A stretch of 64,000 bases of DNA, from positions 4,836,001-4,900,000 of the forward strand of contig NC_081335.1 of assembly GCF_022539665.2 (NCBI RefSeq), in the 5' to 3' direction. The stretch comes from Daphnia carinata. Its lineage: Eukaryota > Arthropoda > Branchiopoda > Diplostraca > Daphniidae. Position 1 is the first letter of the stretch. The number at the start of each line of letters is the position of its first letter. The position numbers and the translations under genes were made by a program. The notes beneath the pieces are model-generated. The model worked only from the letters and a program-made list of their open reading frames with translations. It was not told the origin of the DNA and did no database searches. Shown piece by piece: positions 42,779 to 56,524 of the stretch.

Positions 42779-42952
42779 CTCTTGTTTCTTTAGCACGTTA
42801 ATGAATCCATTATTATTACTTCGATTTTTTTTCTTTGTTTTGTTTTGTGTTTAATGCCATAAAGGGTCATCGATAATATTGCGCACTCTTTGGGCGGTGT
42901 ACACACTTCCATATGTTTGAGCTTCCACTTTAACCAGGGTCAGAATCCGTCC

Positions 42953-42983
<31 letters not shown>

Positions 42984-43109
42984 GGGGGGAGAGGGACGGA
43001 GGGATATGTTTATAGACCATTAATTTCCGGTGGATCTATAAACTATGGAGATGACATTTCAACAGCGGCGCAATGCAAGCAAAAAACGAAGCCGAACCGA
43101 AAAGTTTGG

Positions 43110-43144
<35 letters not shown>

Positions 43145-46100
43145 GGGTTGGCTCGTCTCTCATTCTGGCGCTTCGTATATATATATTTTTTGTTTTGTTT
43201 TTTGTTTTGTTTGCTGGATATAACATAGGGTTCGCAGCATAGGCGATTGCCGGCGACTACGGCATTAGCTTAAGTGCTGTTTCCTCGATGCTAGTCGCCT
43301 ATATCAGCCGGTATTATACTCTCTCCATTTGCCGAAAGAAAAGAAAAAAAAAAAAACAGACACCCCAAAAAAAAAAAAAAAAAAAAATTTTTTGTTTTTT
43401 ACTAACTTTTTTCTAGTTTCAATTCTTTAGCCCCTACTGTTTTGCTTACTCGCGTTCCATTAAAAAACACAAGCCGGCGCATACATTGCCCATCTAGTTC
43501 TCCCTTGTTTTCCTTCTTCTTCTTTAGGGCTTACGAGTCATGTGAACCCATTTGTTATGTACATTCGTTCCTGGCCATAATCTGAGAAAAGCAAAACATA
43601 AAAAAAAAATAAAAATAAAAATAAAAGAAAATAAAAGAAGATAACCACTACGTTATGTTCCCTCTCTTTACATTTAAAAAAATGTCTTTGAAAAGAAAAA
43701 AGAAAACGTTGTCAGGTGGATGATGTACTTTGGCGAGCAATCCCGACGATTTCACTTCGAGTTTGGCTTTTATCAAAATGGATTTTAGGTGAGGGAAGTA
43801 GATTAAAAAAAAAAATAAATAAATAAATAAATAATAAGACGTAGTTCTATAGACGACCCCCTTGTACATGTAGAATCCTAAATGCGGACGCAAAATGCCG
43901 TACACGTCGAGCGGGAAAGCTTAAAATTAATTAGGCTACTCATTTTTGGCCTTGTTCGCTGAATGGGCTGGTAAATGACGAAGAGAGAGACTCACCCCTG
44001 GCAAAGTCCGCTTTTCATGAAGCGCGTTCTGGGCGTTGATGGCGCTCTCCCTGGTGCAGTACGTCAGAAATGCGCAACCTGTCCAAAAAAAAAAAAAAAA
44101 GAAAAACATCAAAAGAGAAATCGAAGCATTAACGAAAGACAAATTGATGATCATGTAAAAAAAAAATAAATAAATAAAAAATCAACAACATGGTGTCATA
44201 TATTCATATTCAAAAAAACGAGGAGGACAGCCTCGCTTGCTTGAAAAGCGTCAATCAGCGGCCACACAATCATCACTTCATCAGCAGCAACGTACCACAA
44301 AAAAAAAAAAGTTAGCGGCTTGTTTGTCTACAAGAAAAGAAAAAGAAAAACTACCTCTCACATCTTCCAATTTATTTTCTATTTCATTTCGTCCTTCCCT
44401 CTTTTTTTTTTTTTTTTTTTTTTTTAATGTCCGCCCTTTTGTCGTACACGTAGAGGAGCACCATGTGCATACGTGGAGTGGGTGGCCCTCATCACCATTT
44501 CAATGGCGATCGTTTAATTGGAGCGAGAAGTGCGCGCCCTGAGCGTCACAGCTGTTATGCAAGACTTTTATATGCAGCATACCAACTATGACCACCCGTT
44601 ACGTTGCGTCATCGAGTTTAGCCAAGCCAAGCCAACCCTAATCATATATAATCCTTTCTTATTTATTTCCTTTTAATGTTTCACTTCTTTGTTAACTGAA
44701 GGCGGATCGATGGTTAACGTCAGTTAAACGCGCACGGCACGAAATGCGAGTGGGCGTGCGTAGATGAGCCTATTTTCTCGGCTGCATCGTAAGATTCTCG
44801 CAACTGCCCCATATATATATATATATAACACAACGTCATAAATAACTGTTTGGGCTAATAGCTGCCTCCTCCCTCGTCTACGTAATATTCTCTGTGTGTG
44901 CGGCTTCCTATTCATTGCGTTTTTTTTCCTCTTCTTCTTCTCTTCTCTCTCTCTCACTTTCCTGACCAGATTTTTTTTTTTTTTTTTAAAGAGAGGGAAG
45001 TTGCGTTGCTGGGCAATGCTGATAAAAAAAAAAAAAACCCTGTAGGATTCCCTTATTATTATTATTATTATTTTTAAGCCTCACTTTTTTCGTTCTCATT
45101 GTTGCTGTACGAAATGCGGTGGTTTCCCTAGCACTGGTCGCAGTGAAAAGAATCTCGACATTGTGTCCGCTCTATTGGACTTGACCATCTAATACGTAGA
45201 AATAAATACATTTAACGACGTATATATAACACAGAACCTCCCATCCCTGCCACTGGCGAACTTGTGACGCCCATTCTCTCGACAAGGACGAAGGAAAGCG
45301 ATACCGTTTATAGACATACAACAACAACAACAACAAAAAATAAATTAAAGTTGTCTCTTCTTCTTTTATATTTGATATCTCAACCGAGCAGAGATTCAAA
45401 AGGTCCACGAGAAAATAGAGAGAGAAAAAAAAAAAAGGATAGAAAGTTCTTTTTTTTTTTTTTTCTTCTCTTTCTTTCGGGGTGATGGGACGAAATCACG
45501 AAAAAGAAACGGGTACGCGTGTGTAATTCAATTCGATTAAGGTCGATGAATCTGGCCAACGGAGGGGGGAGTCCCCCTTCCTAAAAGAATAGAGGGAAAT
45601 AGTACATGTCTCTATATAGAAAAACAGAAAAAGGACGGAGAAAAACTCGCATGGGGAAACAGATAGGACGTGACTCGACTGGGTTGGACTCCCCCCCCCC
45701 CCCCCACCCAGCACGTCGGTCCGCCAGTAGACAAAGTAGGCGTGCAGGCAAACTCAAATAAATAAGACGAAAAACAAGTGAACGCTACGAGAGTAAACAC
45801 ATCGAAAAAAAAAAGAAATCTTTTTTTTTTTTCTTTGTCTCGATCAATTTGCATCGCTAATCACAACCAGTAAAAAAAAAAAAATCATTCAAAACGACTG
45901 GGGGGCGCTATAATATCTAAGGCATTTGTCTATCAGCTTCCTCCCTATAGGGCAAAACATCAGTTTTCGAAAGAAAAAAATGCGTTCAAACAAACTCCCC
46001 ATCATATCGTGTGTCTCTCGGGCGCGTTCTCATTTGTCGGCAACGTCATACCCAGAATGTTTTTCATCGTTACACGAGAGCGACGTACGAACAGCGTGGA

Positions 46101-47956
46101 GAAGGGGAGGGGGGGGGGGGGGTTGGGGTGGGTAGACGGGAGAAAATTTTCAATCAAAAGTTTTCAAACAGCAATCTCAGCGCGTCCCAATTGCAAATAT
46201 CGAAGCGCATTCAATAATGAACAAAAACTTGTTAAGATGGTCTACAGTTATTTGCTGCAGAAAATTCGAAGACGTCAAGCGCGATAACAAGGAAGGAGAA
46301 ATGAAAAATACATTACCAAAGGAAACGTTAATCAAACTGGCGACAGAGCTATTACAGAAAGTTTTACCCAATTTCGTTCCAGCCCGTTTTGACGATAGAT
46401 GGAACACACACACACACACACACACAAAAATGTATATATTTATATAAATAATTTTTCTTTTTCTTTAAGAACGTGATGGAATGCTGATGATGGCATCCAA
46501 TCGTTTCATCTGCTTCTCATCACGTATAGTTCTCGTCGGCGGAAAAATTCCCATCATATCGCAAAAGAGGGGCGACGAGCACGGCCCTATATTTAGGTCG
46601 GCGTCATGGCATTTTTTTTTGTGTCGTTTTTGCTTATATTTTTTTTTTTTTTTTTGGATGCTATCTCGGCTCGCCGCTTTTATTCCCAGCTTCTAAATAC
46701 ACAAAGATGGCGCGCTTGTGTATGAGATTAAGGCCGACATTGGGGCGGTCAGAGCTATGCGCTCACCGCGCCCATCAAATTTGTGATCGACGAGTTCAGC
46801 TCGTCAGTAATCGGTTATTTCCTCGTTGGAGCGGCAGAGATTGTTGCCGACGATTTTGTTTCAACGTTCAACATGAACAACAACAACAGCAAGAAGAAGA
46901 GCGCACCACACACACACACACACACAAAAAAAAAAAATGCCCAACGAGGGCGAAACCGCAGCAATCGAGAAAGAATGATAATTCCAGCGATTGTGTGCGG
47001 CGCAGCTCGAAGTTTTCTGCCCCCTTTTTTTTTTTTTTTTTTTGCTTTTCAAAGATTCTCCTCTCTTCGGCTCACGACAACAACAACAACAGCGACCATC
47101 CATCAAGTTGGCCAACTGAATGATTCAACAGAGCGCACCCCACCCCCCCTTTCAAGCCGTGTGGGCTTTCCTCCCTTTTTGTGTGTGTGTTCAATGTCGT
47201 TGCTCCATCGCTGCCCACATTTCAGTTTGAATCTTTTTTTAAGTGAAAAAAAAATCCGCTCCTACTTTCATCATTTTTTTTTTTTTTTTTCAATAAAGAA
47301 AAAATAAATAATAATAAAGTAAGAGAAGCAGATGATTCGATGCGGCTGCCATCGGCGGAATGAATCCCAATGTTAATCGTAAAAACGAGGAGGATATCGG
47401 AAACGCCATTGGGTACGGAAATATGGCCGTATGACGAGAGAAGGCAATAGGCCGCCTTATTATGAATTACATCCCCCCCTTACGCACATCTGGCGGCGGC
47501 TTTCGCCTCTACCGCACAATCCTATAGTTGATAGACATTAAGAATGCTATATTAATACCACCCCAACAAATAATGCGTTCAATAAAAAAAAAAAAAAAGA
47601 AATAATAATAATAATAATAACCAAACGCTATCGAGCAGCAGACAGAGAAGGGTCAAACTGGGCCGCAATCGATTGTTATTTCTATATGGCCCACACGTTG
47701 TGTGTGTGTCTTTAGTCGATCGGCGGTTGATGGGCGGTAAACGCGTACGCATTTTTTTTTTTGTTTTGTTTTTTTTTATCGCCTCCGCCACACCACCATC
47801 AAAGCCACTAACCTTCTGGAAAACTCTATCTGTCAATCTAAATTTTTGTTTTGTTTGTTTCTTTGTTTTCGTTCAAGGGATGTTGCATGTGGTCTTTAAA
47901 AAGAAGAAAGAAGAACAACGACCGAACTGACTTTATCTAATCCCGCCTATCGCTTG

Positions 47957-48008
<52 letters not shown>

Positions 48009-50264
48009 CGTTTTGATGACGCGCCATTTTTGATTGACCACTCCTCAGACGATCGATCACTGCATGTACACCGTTTTCTTTTTTCTTTTAGGCTGGCTTC
48101 CCTTTTCGTCATGTGATATCACATGAGTAGTCACGCCTCCAGAAATAAGAAAAAAAAAAGGTCATTTATCCACAAGACGTGAAAAAAAAAAAAAAAAAGA
48201 CAAAAGAAAAACGAAGCGTCGCAGCTCCCCGATCTGATCGATCTCGTGCCCTTGTCGCTTTCTGTCCTTGAGGCGTCCGCATGCATTACTGCGAGAGCTG
48301 ATGTATACGCAATTTGGACGGCAAGATCATCGGACGCACGCAGCGATTTTCTCTTTCGAATTCCTTTCCCGCCCGCACCCCCCCCCCTCCCGTCAAGCCC
48401 ATCAGCTGTTGTTTGTTTCATTGCGACTATCAAACTAACCGAACGCCAATAAGCATCAGCTGTTTCTTTTGCTCCTATACGTAGCGGACCGCCTTAGGGT
48501 TGAAGAGTAGTAATCGCACTGCCACTCGTGCTTCGCCTTCGCTCCTCTATATTTATAGGCCCATGATGACACTGATTTCCTGCTCGTACGACGTCCGACA
48601 TGGCGATTTGGAACAATCGCAACAAATGGGCCAACAACAATCGGCCCAAAAATCGACTAAGGAGGTCAGTCGTTGCCTTTATGGGCTGCACAAAAGCGAC
48701 GCAGATTGCCTCTTTCAGAGCTCTCGTGTTCTTCTAAACAAGAGAGCCGAAACGATTTCGAATCGACATCACAAGGCCAAACGAAATGAAAAATCATTTT
48801 CCATCTTCTTCTTGTTTACTCTTTTTTTTTCTTTTTTTTCTTTTTTTTTTCTACAGATGACGAAGACGTCAAAAGAAAAAACGAAGCCCCAGCCCAGCCC
48901 TATTTGTCTGATAGACGCCAACGAAAGAGGATAAAAAAGGAGGGGCAAAATGAGGGACGCGTATATATATATATAAAGACGACAGAGGATAATCAAACGA
49001 TCGATAATCGATGAAAGACGTCCAAGTGTGTACTAGCCCAAAAGCTTCCTATATCCCTCTGGTGGAGGAGAATCGCGTGTATAAAAAGACCAGCAAGAAA
49101 AAAAAAAAGAGAAAAAGAGGGAAGAAATAAATAGACTGCACACGTAAAAAAGAAAAACGCCAGAGAGTGCTGCTTTTATTCACTTGGCTAACTTGTACGA
49201 AACTTGGTCATGTTATTTGGGGTTGGCTGTTTTTTTTTTTTTTCTTTTGCTTTTTTTTTTTTTTTGCTGTCTACCTTTTTTTTTTCTTTATTTTCTTTTG
49301 CTTGTCGAGTGCGTAGGGACTTGCCCCTCTACTCTCCCCCCAAGTCTCTAAAGTTATACCCGCAAACAAGACTCTATACATACCACCGCCACCACCACTT
49401 TCTAACTCGTCCGCTTTTGTCACATTTTTCTTGCATTTCTTTCGCCTTTCTTTTTTTTTTTATTTAGTTTTTTTTTTTTTTTAAGGAAAAAAAGCTCAAA
49501 CAGCTTGAAAATTCAAAAGAGGCGAGGCAGCACAAACACACGCAGACACGAAGTAGAAAAGGGGAGAGAGAGAGAGAGAATATATGAAAGTCCAACTGGC
49601 CCCGTCCAAAACTGAAATCTCATTTCTTTGATGGATTTATTTATTTATTCCGGTCATTTTTTTTTTTTTTTTTTCCTTTTCTTTTCTTTTCTTGTTCTGG
49701 CTGGTATGCCCCTGTCGCAGTTGTTTATATATGTATACGTCTGGATGAACGATACTTTTGTGGAACACCCTTTTTTTTTTTTATATATAAAATATAGTAC
49801 ATCATATCGCGTCGCTAGGCCATTTTTCCTTGTTTCCATTTCAGTTTGAAATCGTCAAATTCTTTGCGACAAGCGGCCCAAAATAGTCCTAGTGAATTTC
49901 GCTTAGCGTCTCTACGCTCTCCTGTATATACCAGCGGCTTCACTTTGGAACAACAACCTAGACGCAAGCCAACCTCCTGCCAGCCTCTACACACGCCACT
50001 ATAATATGCAAGCAAAATGAAAATACAGGGCTGTCTTGTATCTCATCGTAATGTATGGCCCAATACTTATACTCTTAAGCATATACAAGTGTATGTCTGT
50101 TAAAGCTGGATTTTCACGCCAGACTTACATCTTATAAGATATAATTTATTAAAAAACAAACAAAAAAGAATTAAGCAACTAAATATTCAAAAAAAAAAAA
50201 AAAAAAAAGGAAGGAAAGATTCAAAGAGCGTTGGCCAACAGCGTCATTGTGAGCGTCCTATATG

Positions 50265-50296
<32 letters not shown>

Positions 50297-53200
50297 GGGC
50301 CGATCGATATGTACACGGTACGAAAACAGGAGAACGTCCCCGCCGGATCTCTTTTCAACCCTCTCAGCGAAGAAGAAGGAGAAGGAGAAGTAAAAAAAAT
50401 TATATGCCAACAACAACAACAACAACATGAAAAAAAATAAATCTTTAATCAATCCTAGTCGAGAATAATAGCCCTGCACATCAGCATATAAGGGGTAGAG
50501 GACTATCGGTTGTATGGCAGCACATGGTAGAAATTCAAGCAACAACACACACACACACTAAAAAAAAAAATGAATATTTTAAACAAAAATGTTTTTTTTT
50601 TTTAGGGGAAGGAGGGGATCGTATATCTAACTGGGCGCATTGGTGAACCTCTTTAATATAAAGTACTCGAGCATTTCCATTCTTTCGGGATCACATCCAA
50701 CAACTCCCTTTTTTTTCGTTTTTTTTTTTTACTTCCCTCTGCACACACGTCTAAGTCCCCGTTTTTCTCATATCCCAAAAGCTCGATGCAAACACGTACA
50801 GAGAGACGGTACATATATTAAAAAAAAAACAAAAAAAAACAGGCCTGATAGTCTATGCATTGATAGGCATTTTTGCGTAACTAGAAAGCAGGGCCCTCCC
50901 CCGCGCGTTACATAGCCCAGCCTGTCATTCGATTTTCTTACGTGCCACTCCATATATTAGATCTGTATGTAATGCACATACGAAATCCGGCAGCTGTTCA
51001 AGACCCGAAGTTTGCACATAAATCTATTAAACTACGCGGCACATATAGAACCCGACTTAATGGTATCAAAGCGACAATCCCTGTGATGGACTCCAATGTC
51101 TTTTCTCAGAAAATGTCGCTTATTCTAGACTCTCTTCCCGTCGTTGCCGGTCCCTTTTTATTGTTTTATTTAATTTTTCTTTGCAGTACGCACATAACCA
51201 GCGACTCCATTTCGAATCGATGGCCATTGCCCTTCAAATCCATTTCGCTCGCAAGAAAAGGCGGCCATCAAACCAATGGATTTTCTCACACAAACGCGCC
51301 ACTTTATATTTCTCTCCCAATCCTTCGAAAAGATTGGATCAAAAGCTAAAAAACAAAAAAAAATGCGCATGGAAAGCGCAGCGCATCAGCGATGATGTCG
51401 ATCTCGCAAAGGTGTAAAAAAAAAAAGAACGTCAAACGCGGGAAAAAGAACGTGTTTTAAAAAGAAGGAAAAGAAAAGACGTTTCCGTTTAAATGTATTC
51501 ATATTTTTGCTTGATCTGTTTTCCAAGTGAGAAAAAATCGATGGTCAGACACTGTTTGCTCTACGAGATCGCACCACCTTTTTATTAAGTGTCTTCGTGG
51601 AACGTAGTAATATAGGCTTTCTCGCTCCTACTGGATGGCGAAGACGATAGGACTCTCTTAAAGGAGGCGACGAAAACAAAATGATAATAACAACTGAGAA
51701 AGGATTCATCGTTGAGAGGATATATCTAGTTAGATGGATTCCTTTCTTTGTTTGAAACGAGGAGGCCGACAACAAGACAACAACAACAAAATTGGGAACG
51801 TGAATATCGGAGGGGACAAAAAGTCTATCGAAGCTGAGCCGTTGTTGTCGTCGTACGACGACTCTAGCGATAATAATGATAGCACGGAGGAGGATGGGGG
51901 GGGGGGGATAGACTAAAGGGATATATTATTATAGATGGGAGGAGATAAAAAAAAAAAGACTGTTATATATATATATATATATATAGATAGATAGATAGAC
52001 GGAGCTTGTTCATCGTTTCTCTTCCGTGCCCCATTTGTTGTTTTTGTTTGTCATTAAAAGATGAAAAGCATTCGATTCGTATACTACCCGCCCCTCTTCT
52101 CTCTGTTCTTCTTTTTTTTTTTTCCCAGCTTCTTTCGACGACGATCAAACAACAAATAAGAAGGGAAAAAAAAAAAACCAACATCGAGAGATCGTTGCCT
52201 CTCGAACGAAACCAATAGCCGATGAACAGGTTGGAAAAAAAAAAAAAACAAACGAAGATGGCTGTCCCAGGATCTCTCTATGCCGTTGAAGAGTTTCACT
52301 TCGTCGTCATCAGTTGATTATACAGACGCATCAGAGCTACTTTTCTCGCATCAAAAGAATTCCATCCCCACTATACCACTCAGCTTTCTCAAGCACTTTA
52401 AGGACTACAATGTAAATACATTTTTAAAAAATAAAAAAAAAAAATTCGTGTGCCTACGCATATGCGACGACGTTGTTGTAACATTTAATGCACACAACGT
52501 GATCGTTTCCGAACAGAAACTCGCGTAGAAATGTGCCATATAGCTCGCAGCCCCGACGCGTCGCAGAGTTTTAGTTTTTGCGTTGATGATGACGAGGGGG
52601 GGAGGTTGCACACAAAGGGGCCAGAGAGAGAGAGAGAGAGGGAGAAGACATTCACGCGGGAGGGAAAGCAATTCCTGCCGCTACATGCCACACATATATG
52701 GGGAAAAACGGATCGATGCCAAACGAGAAGGGGAACACAAATGCTGCCGAGTGGCATCGTTGCCATTTTTCAGCAACTCGTTCAAAAATGCACGCCCCCA
52801 CTTTCTTTTTCTTTCCTCGTATTTTTGTCGGAGGGAGGAGGGGGGGGGGGTTTATCAAGAAAGACAAAAGAAATGAAAAGCGAGTTAATGGCTGTCAATA
52901 GGACGCAGCAAAAAAAAAAGTTCGACCTTCGCCACTCTGCTCGCGGTTCGCGCATTTTGGTCGTTAAAAAAAAACAAAAACAAATAGAAAACGCTTATTG
53001 GTAAGGAGCCAGGAGGTTCTGGTTTCGACTTGGGGAAACGAGGCGATTAGCAGCGGCCTGAATTGTAAATGGCCGTTGCCTCCGAGACACTCTACACGTA
53101 GACAATCGACCAGCAATTTTCGGCAGTTGCAATTCACCGTCTGATCGCTAGAAAAACTCAGGCCATCCATCAGCCAACCGCCTCCCCCTCATTTTCAATT

Positions 53201-53579
53201 CTTTTTTTTTTTTTTTTTTTTTAATTATTATTCAGGAAAAGCCCAACGGACCTGAAATTTCGGTCGTTTGCTGCCATCGCGTAACGCTTGTGCTTATGCA
53301 GATCGCAATTAAAAAGTCAATGCGCGCGCTATTTAAAAAACGAAAATTGATTATCTTCACGTCTTCAGATAGAACGAAGGACCAACGGACGTCGGATAGG
53401 GAGGGTTCACGGATAAAATACTATTTTTTTGCCATCATTATCCGCGATGTGAAGAGACTCGGCAACGCGGCAACGTTATCGGAAAGAGGAAAAGCGACAT
53501 CATCGAAAGTAAACGCGCCATTCAATGGGGACGGACGCTGATCGCCCAGCAGCGACTCCTTTTTGTTCCTCATTTTTGC

Positions 53580-53615
<36 letters not shown>

Positions 53616-56487
53616 TTCTATTCTTCATCTAAAGGAAGACAAAAAAAAAACGTCCCTGCGTGTTTGGAGGAGGAGCAAATGGCTGACGTAGATACGATGA
53701 CGGCGGGCATAGACGAAAGAGGAAAGGAAAAAGTCGGGGCCGTTGACGGTAACCCCGCCAGCAAAAACGACCAACTCTTTTTTTTTTCTTTTACGTCGGC
53801 GTTGGCCAGCGAAAGAAAAAAAAAAATAAAAAAAAAATACGCAATGAAGGCAAAATAAGAAAAAAAAAAGGAGGGAAACTGGAGATGTTAGCGTTGTCGG
53901 AGAAACAACATCCATCTCTCTCTCTCTCTTTCCCTCTCTTTCAATGCTATACTAGCGCCCTATATATGGACTTGGCAATCGACCTCGCACAATAGCCGAG
54001 AAAATACGAAAATCCGAACTGCGTCACACAGACATCGCCCCTCTTATCGCACAATCTGTCCCCTATTTTTTCCACGCTGTTTTCAACCAAGTACGCACGG
54101 ACACAAAGGCTGTCACGACGTCTTTCCGATTTCCTCAGTTCGTGCGGATGGAGGACAAAAAAAAAATAATAATAATCCGTTCGGTCCCGTTCTAAAACAG
54201 CCCCAAATCTCGCACAGAGGAAGGCACATAAATAAACGTTATTGTTTAGGATTTATTTTTTTTTTTTTTTCAAAGCTTTTCGAATAATTGTTCGGGATTT
54301 TTCATTTATCTGCCAGCGTGTGTGTGTGTCTGTGCGCGTAGAGAATATAAATCCCTTCGTTTATTTGGCTGCGATGCGCCGTGATGTCAATAGCCTTTGC
54401 TCCTCCTATTCTCACACAGCTATTCACACAAACACACACACATACATGCAGACATGACGAAGATATACACACACAAAAGCCTGCAGATATGGAAAGTAAT
54501 AACCAACGGCGAATGTCATTTAATAATAATGTTCTCAATTCCAGTTCCAAACCCTCCCACCATAGCCTGCAGTTTCGTAAATCATTCGAATTTTCGCGCT
54601 CCGCCATTGAGAAAGTGGGGGAGGCATTCAACTTTAACTCTATGAAAAGCTTACAAAATAATGTTTAAAAAAAAAGGGGGAGAGAGAAATAAAAAAAAAA
54701 AACAAACAAAAAAGAAATCATTCGCTATTGCAACAAATGACGTCAACGACTTGCGAGTTTTTGTTTAAACAAGCTCTTTGACTAACAAGCACTTTGGTTT
54801 CTATTTTACTTTCCCCTTCCTAGATACGCAAAGCCTATGAATAATGGGCTGTAACTAACCATAAAAAAAATAATGATAATAAAAACAACAAACGTCGTTT
54901 TTAAAGGAGAAGAAGTTAAATAAAGATGATCCAAAATCAGTGATGCGGCGTTTTGTTTCTTTATGTTCCAGGAGATGTGCCAGCAAAGCAAAAAAAAAAA
55001 AAAAAAAAAAATGGATAGAACAAAAGAGTTTGCGCTCAATTACCTTTGCTCCGGTAAAACAACTTACAGAGTATTACGAACTCTTGTCGTTCAATCAACG
55101 ACACAATATACGCACATATCGAACACCCCGCATTGCATATTGAAAAAACGAAACAAAAACACTTTAGAGCTCAATCCAATTGCATGGAATTAAGTTCATA
55201 TTTTTCTATTTTCTGATGCGAAAGAAATAGAAAGATCTAATTGAAATTAGAGAGCGGAAATGAAAACGTTCAACTGGAAGTCTCTAGCAGAAACATTGAG
55301 AGGCTTTGATTCGACCTGCAATCGATATTCGATTACAACATTCAGTACCCTTACCATCAACTAATCAGATTTTAATCAACTTACCCGTCCCTATTTCTTT
55401 CTACCTGTTTCGAAAAGTCCCACGTTCGGCTTTTCACCGTCACATCAGTGGATTTCGTGGTAGATGGATCGTAGTAAATAGTACATTGTACATTTCCACT
55501 TTTTATTTTGTGTCTTTTCTTTTTTTCTCTTTATCAATTGAAAGAAAATTGTCTACTTGATAGCGTTGCGTGTCTGTTATCCAGCGGCTCACGCAACATG
55601 GCGTGAGCCCGACACCTGTTGGCACAAGATGGCGCTGGCATCGATCGAAACCTTTCCTGTGAGGTTTTCCCTGTTTATATTTAACGCGATTCTCTTCACC
55701 CCTCCACCCCCCCCCCCTCCCCTTCCAAACACACAGAAATGTTATCAAAAGGTCTACAAGTACACCAGGGATTTTTGAAGGGCATCCATTTCTAAATTGT
55801 ACAAAGGGAAAACGTGAGTTTGTCCTCGTTCTTTGTCAACTACCCCCAACCAAAAAAATGGGAAAGGAAAAAAAAAACAAAACAAACCGACACAAACCGA
55901 AACGCGAAGAGCAACAACGAACGAACAAAACAATAATACGTAAAAACGAAACACATGCGCCTTCGTTTACAGTCGTTTTTGACTCACGCTATGACGATCG
56001 ACGACATCGAATTCCGATCGATAAATCAGCTGTTTTTGTTCCTTTTTTTTTTTTTTTTTTTTCTAGGCCAGTCTTAGCAAGAACGACGTGAGTTGGATTG
56101 CGTGTCTCTGTCTGCAATCATTCGTTTCGATTGGATGTCCAACTTTTCTCCCTCTTTTTTCTCTGATTCAACCCCCGCCAAACATAAAAAAAAGTCTAGT
56201 CGAATTTGCCAGCTGTCACCACAATCATCACAGGGAGGCGTAGTCGCACACGCACACACACACCAGACACAAAAAGCAGAACAGGCGAAACCACAAAGGT
56301 GACATCAATGGCAACACAACGACAGTTTGTTAACGAAGAGAGGTCTAGAAATTCGCGACGATGATGCCAGGGACCAAGTTTTGCCAGAGCGTCGTCTGTG
56401 TCGTCCAATGTACCTCAAAATGTAAGTGTGTGTGTATGTGTGTGTGTGTGTGTGTAGGGCTAGGTGTGTCTGAGAGTGTGTACGTCA

Positions 56488-56524
<37 letters not shown>

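Larger units (their letters stand above)
17153..43995 (-). other. Bruno intron 2, giant intron of 26.8 kb
   Basis: The largest intron, between exon 2 and exon 3. It is dense in A/T, G/C, GT/CA, GA/CT and TA runs. Less repetitive segments are about 30300-31060 and 35100-35720. It contains a strong candidate hidden exon (23196-23248), weaker exon or recursive-splice candidates (28912, 29619, 32573) and several hairpins. No transposon or nested protein gene could be supported. Intron lengths of this size are exceptional beside the 75-bp intron of the neighbouring gene. Confidence 0.93.

Noticed and set aside
43229-43320. Possible tRNA-like B box (GGTTCGC) near a hairpin
   Set aside because: No A box, no acceptor stem and no GGTTCRANNCC consensus; other TTCGA sites checked also fail.
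50942-51349. 135-codon plus-strand frame that is not low in complexity
   Set aside because: It does not start with ATG, has no recognisable domain and is crossed by a T-rich acceptor-like sequence; most likely chance in intron 1.
54381-54668. 95-codon plus-strand frame with mixed composition
   Set aside because: Its start region is a CA repeat, it has no domain, and nothing links it to other exons.
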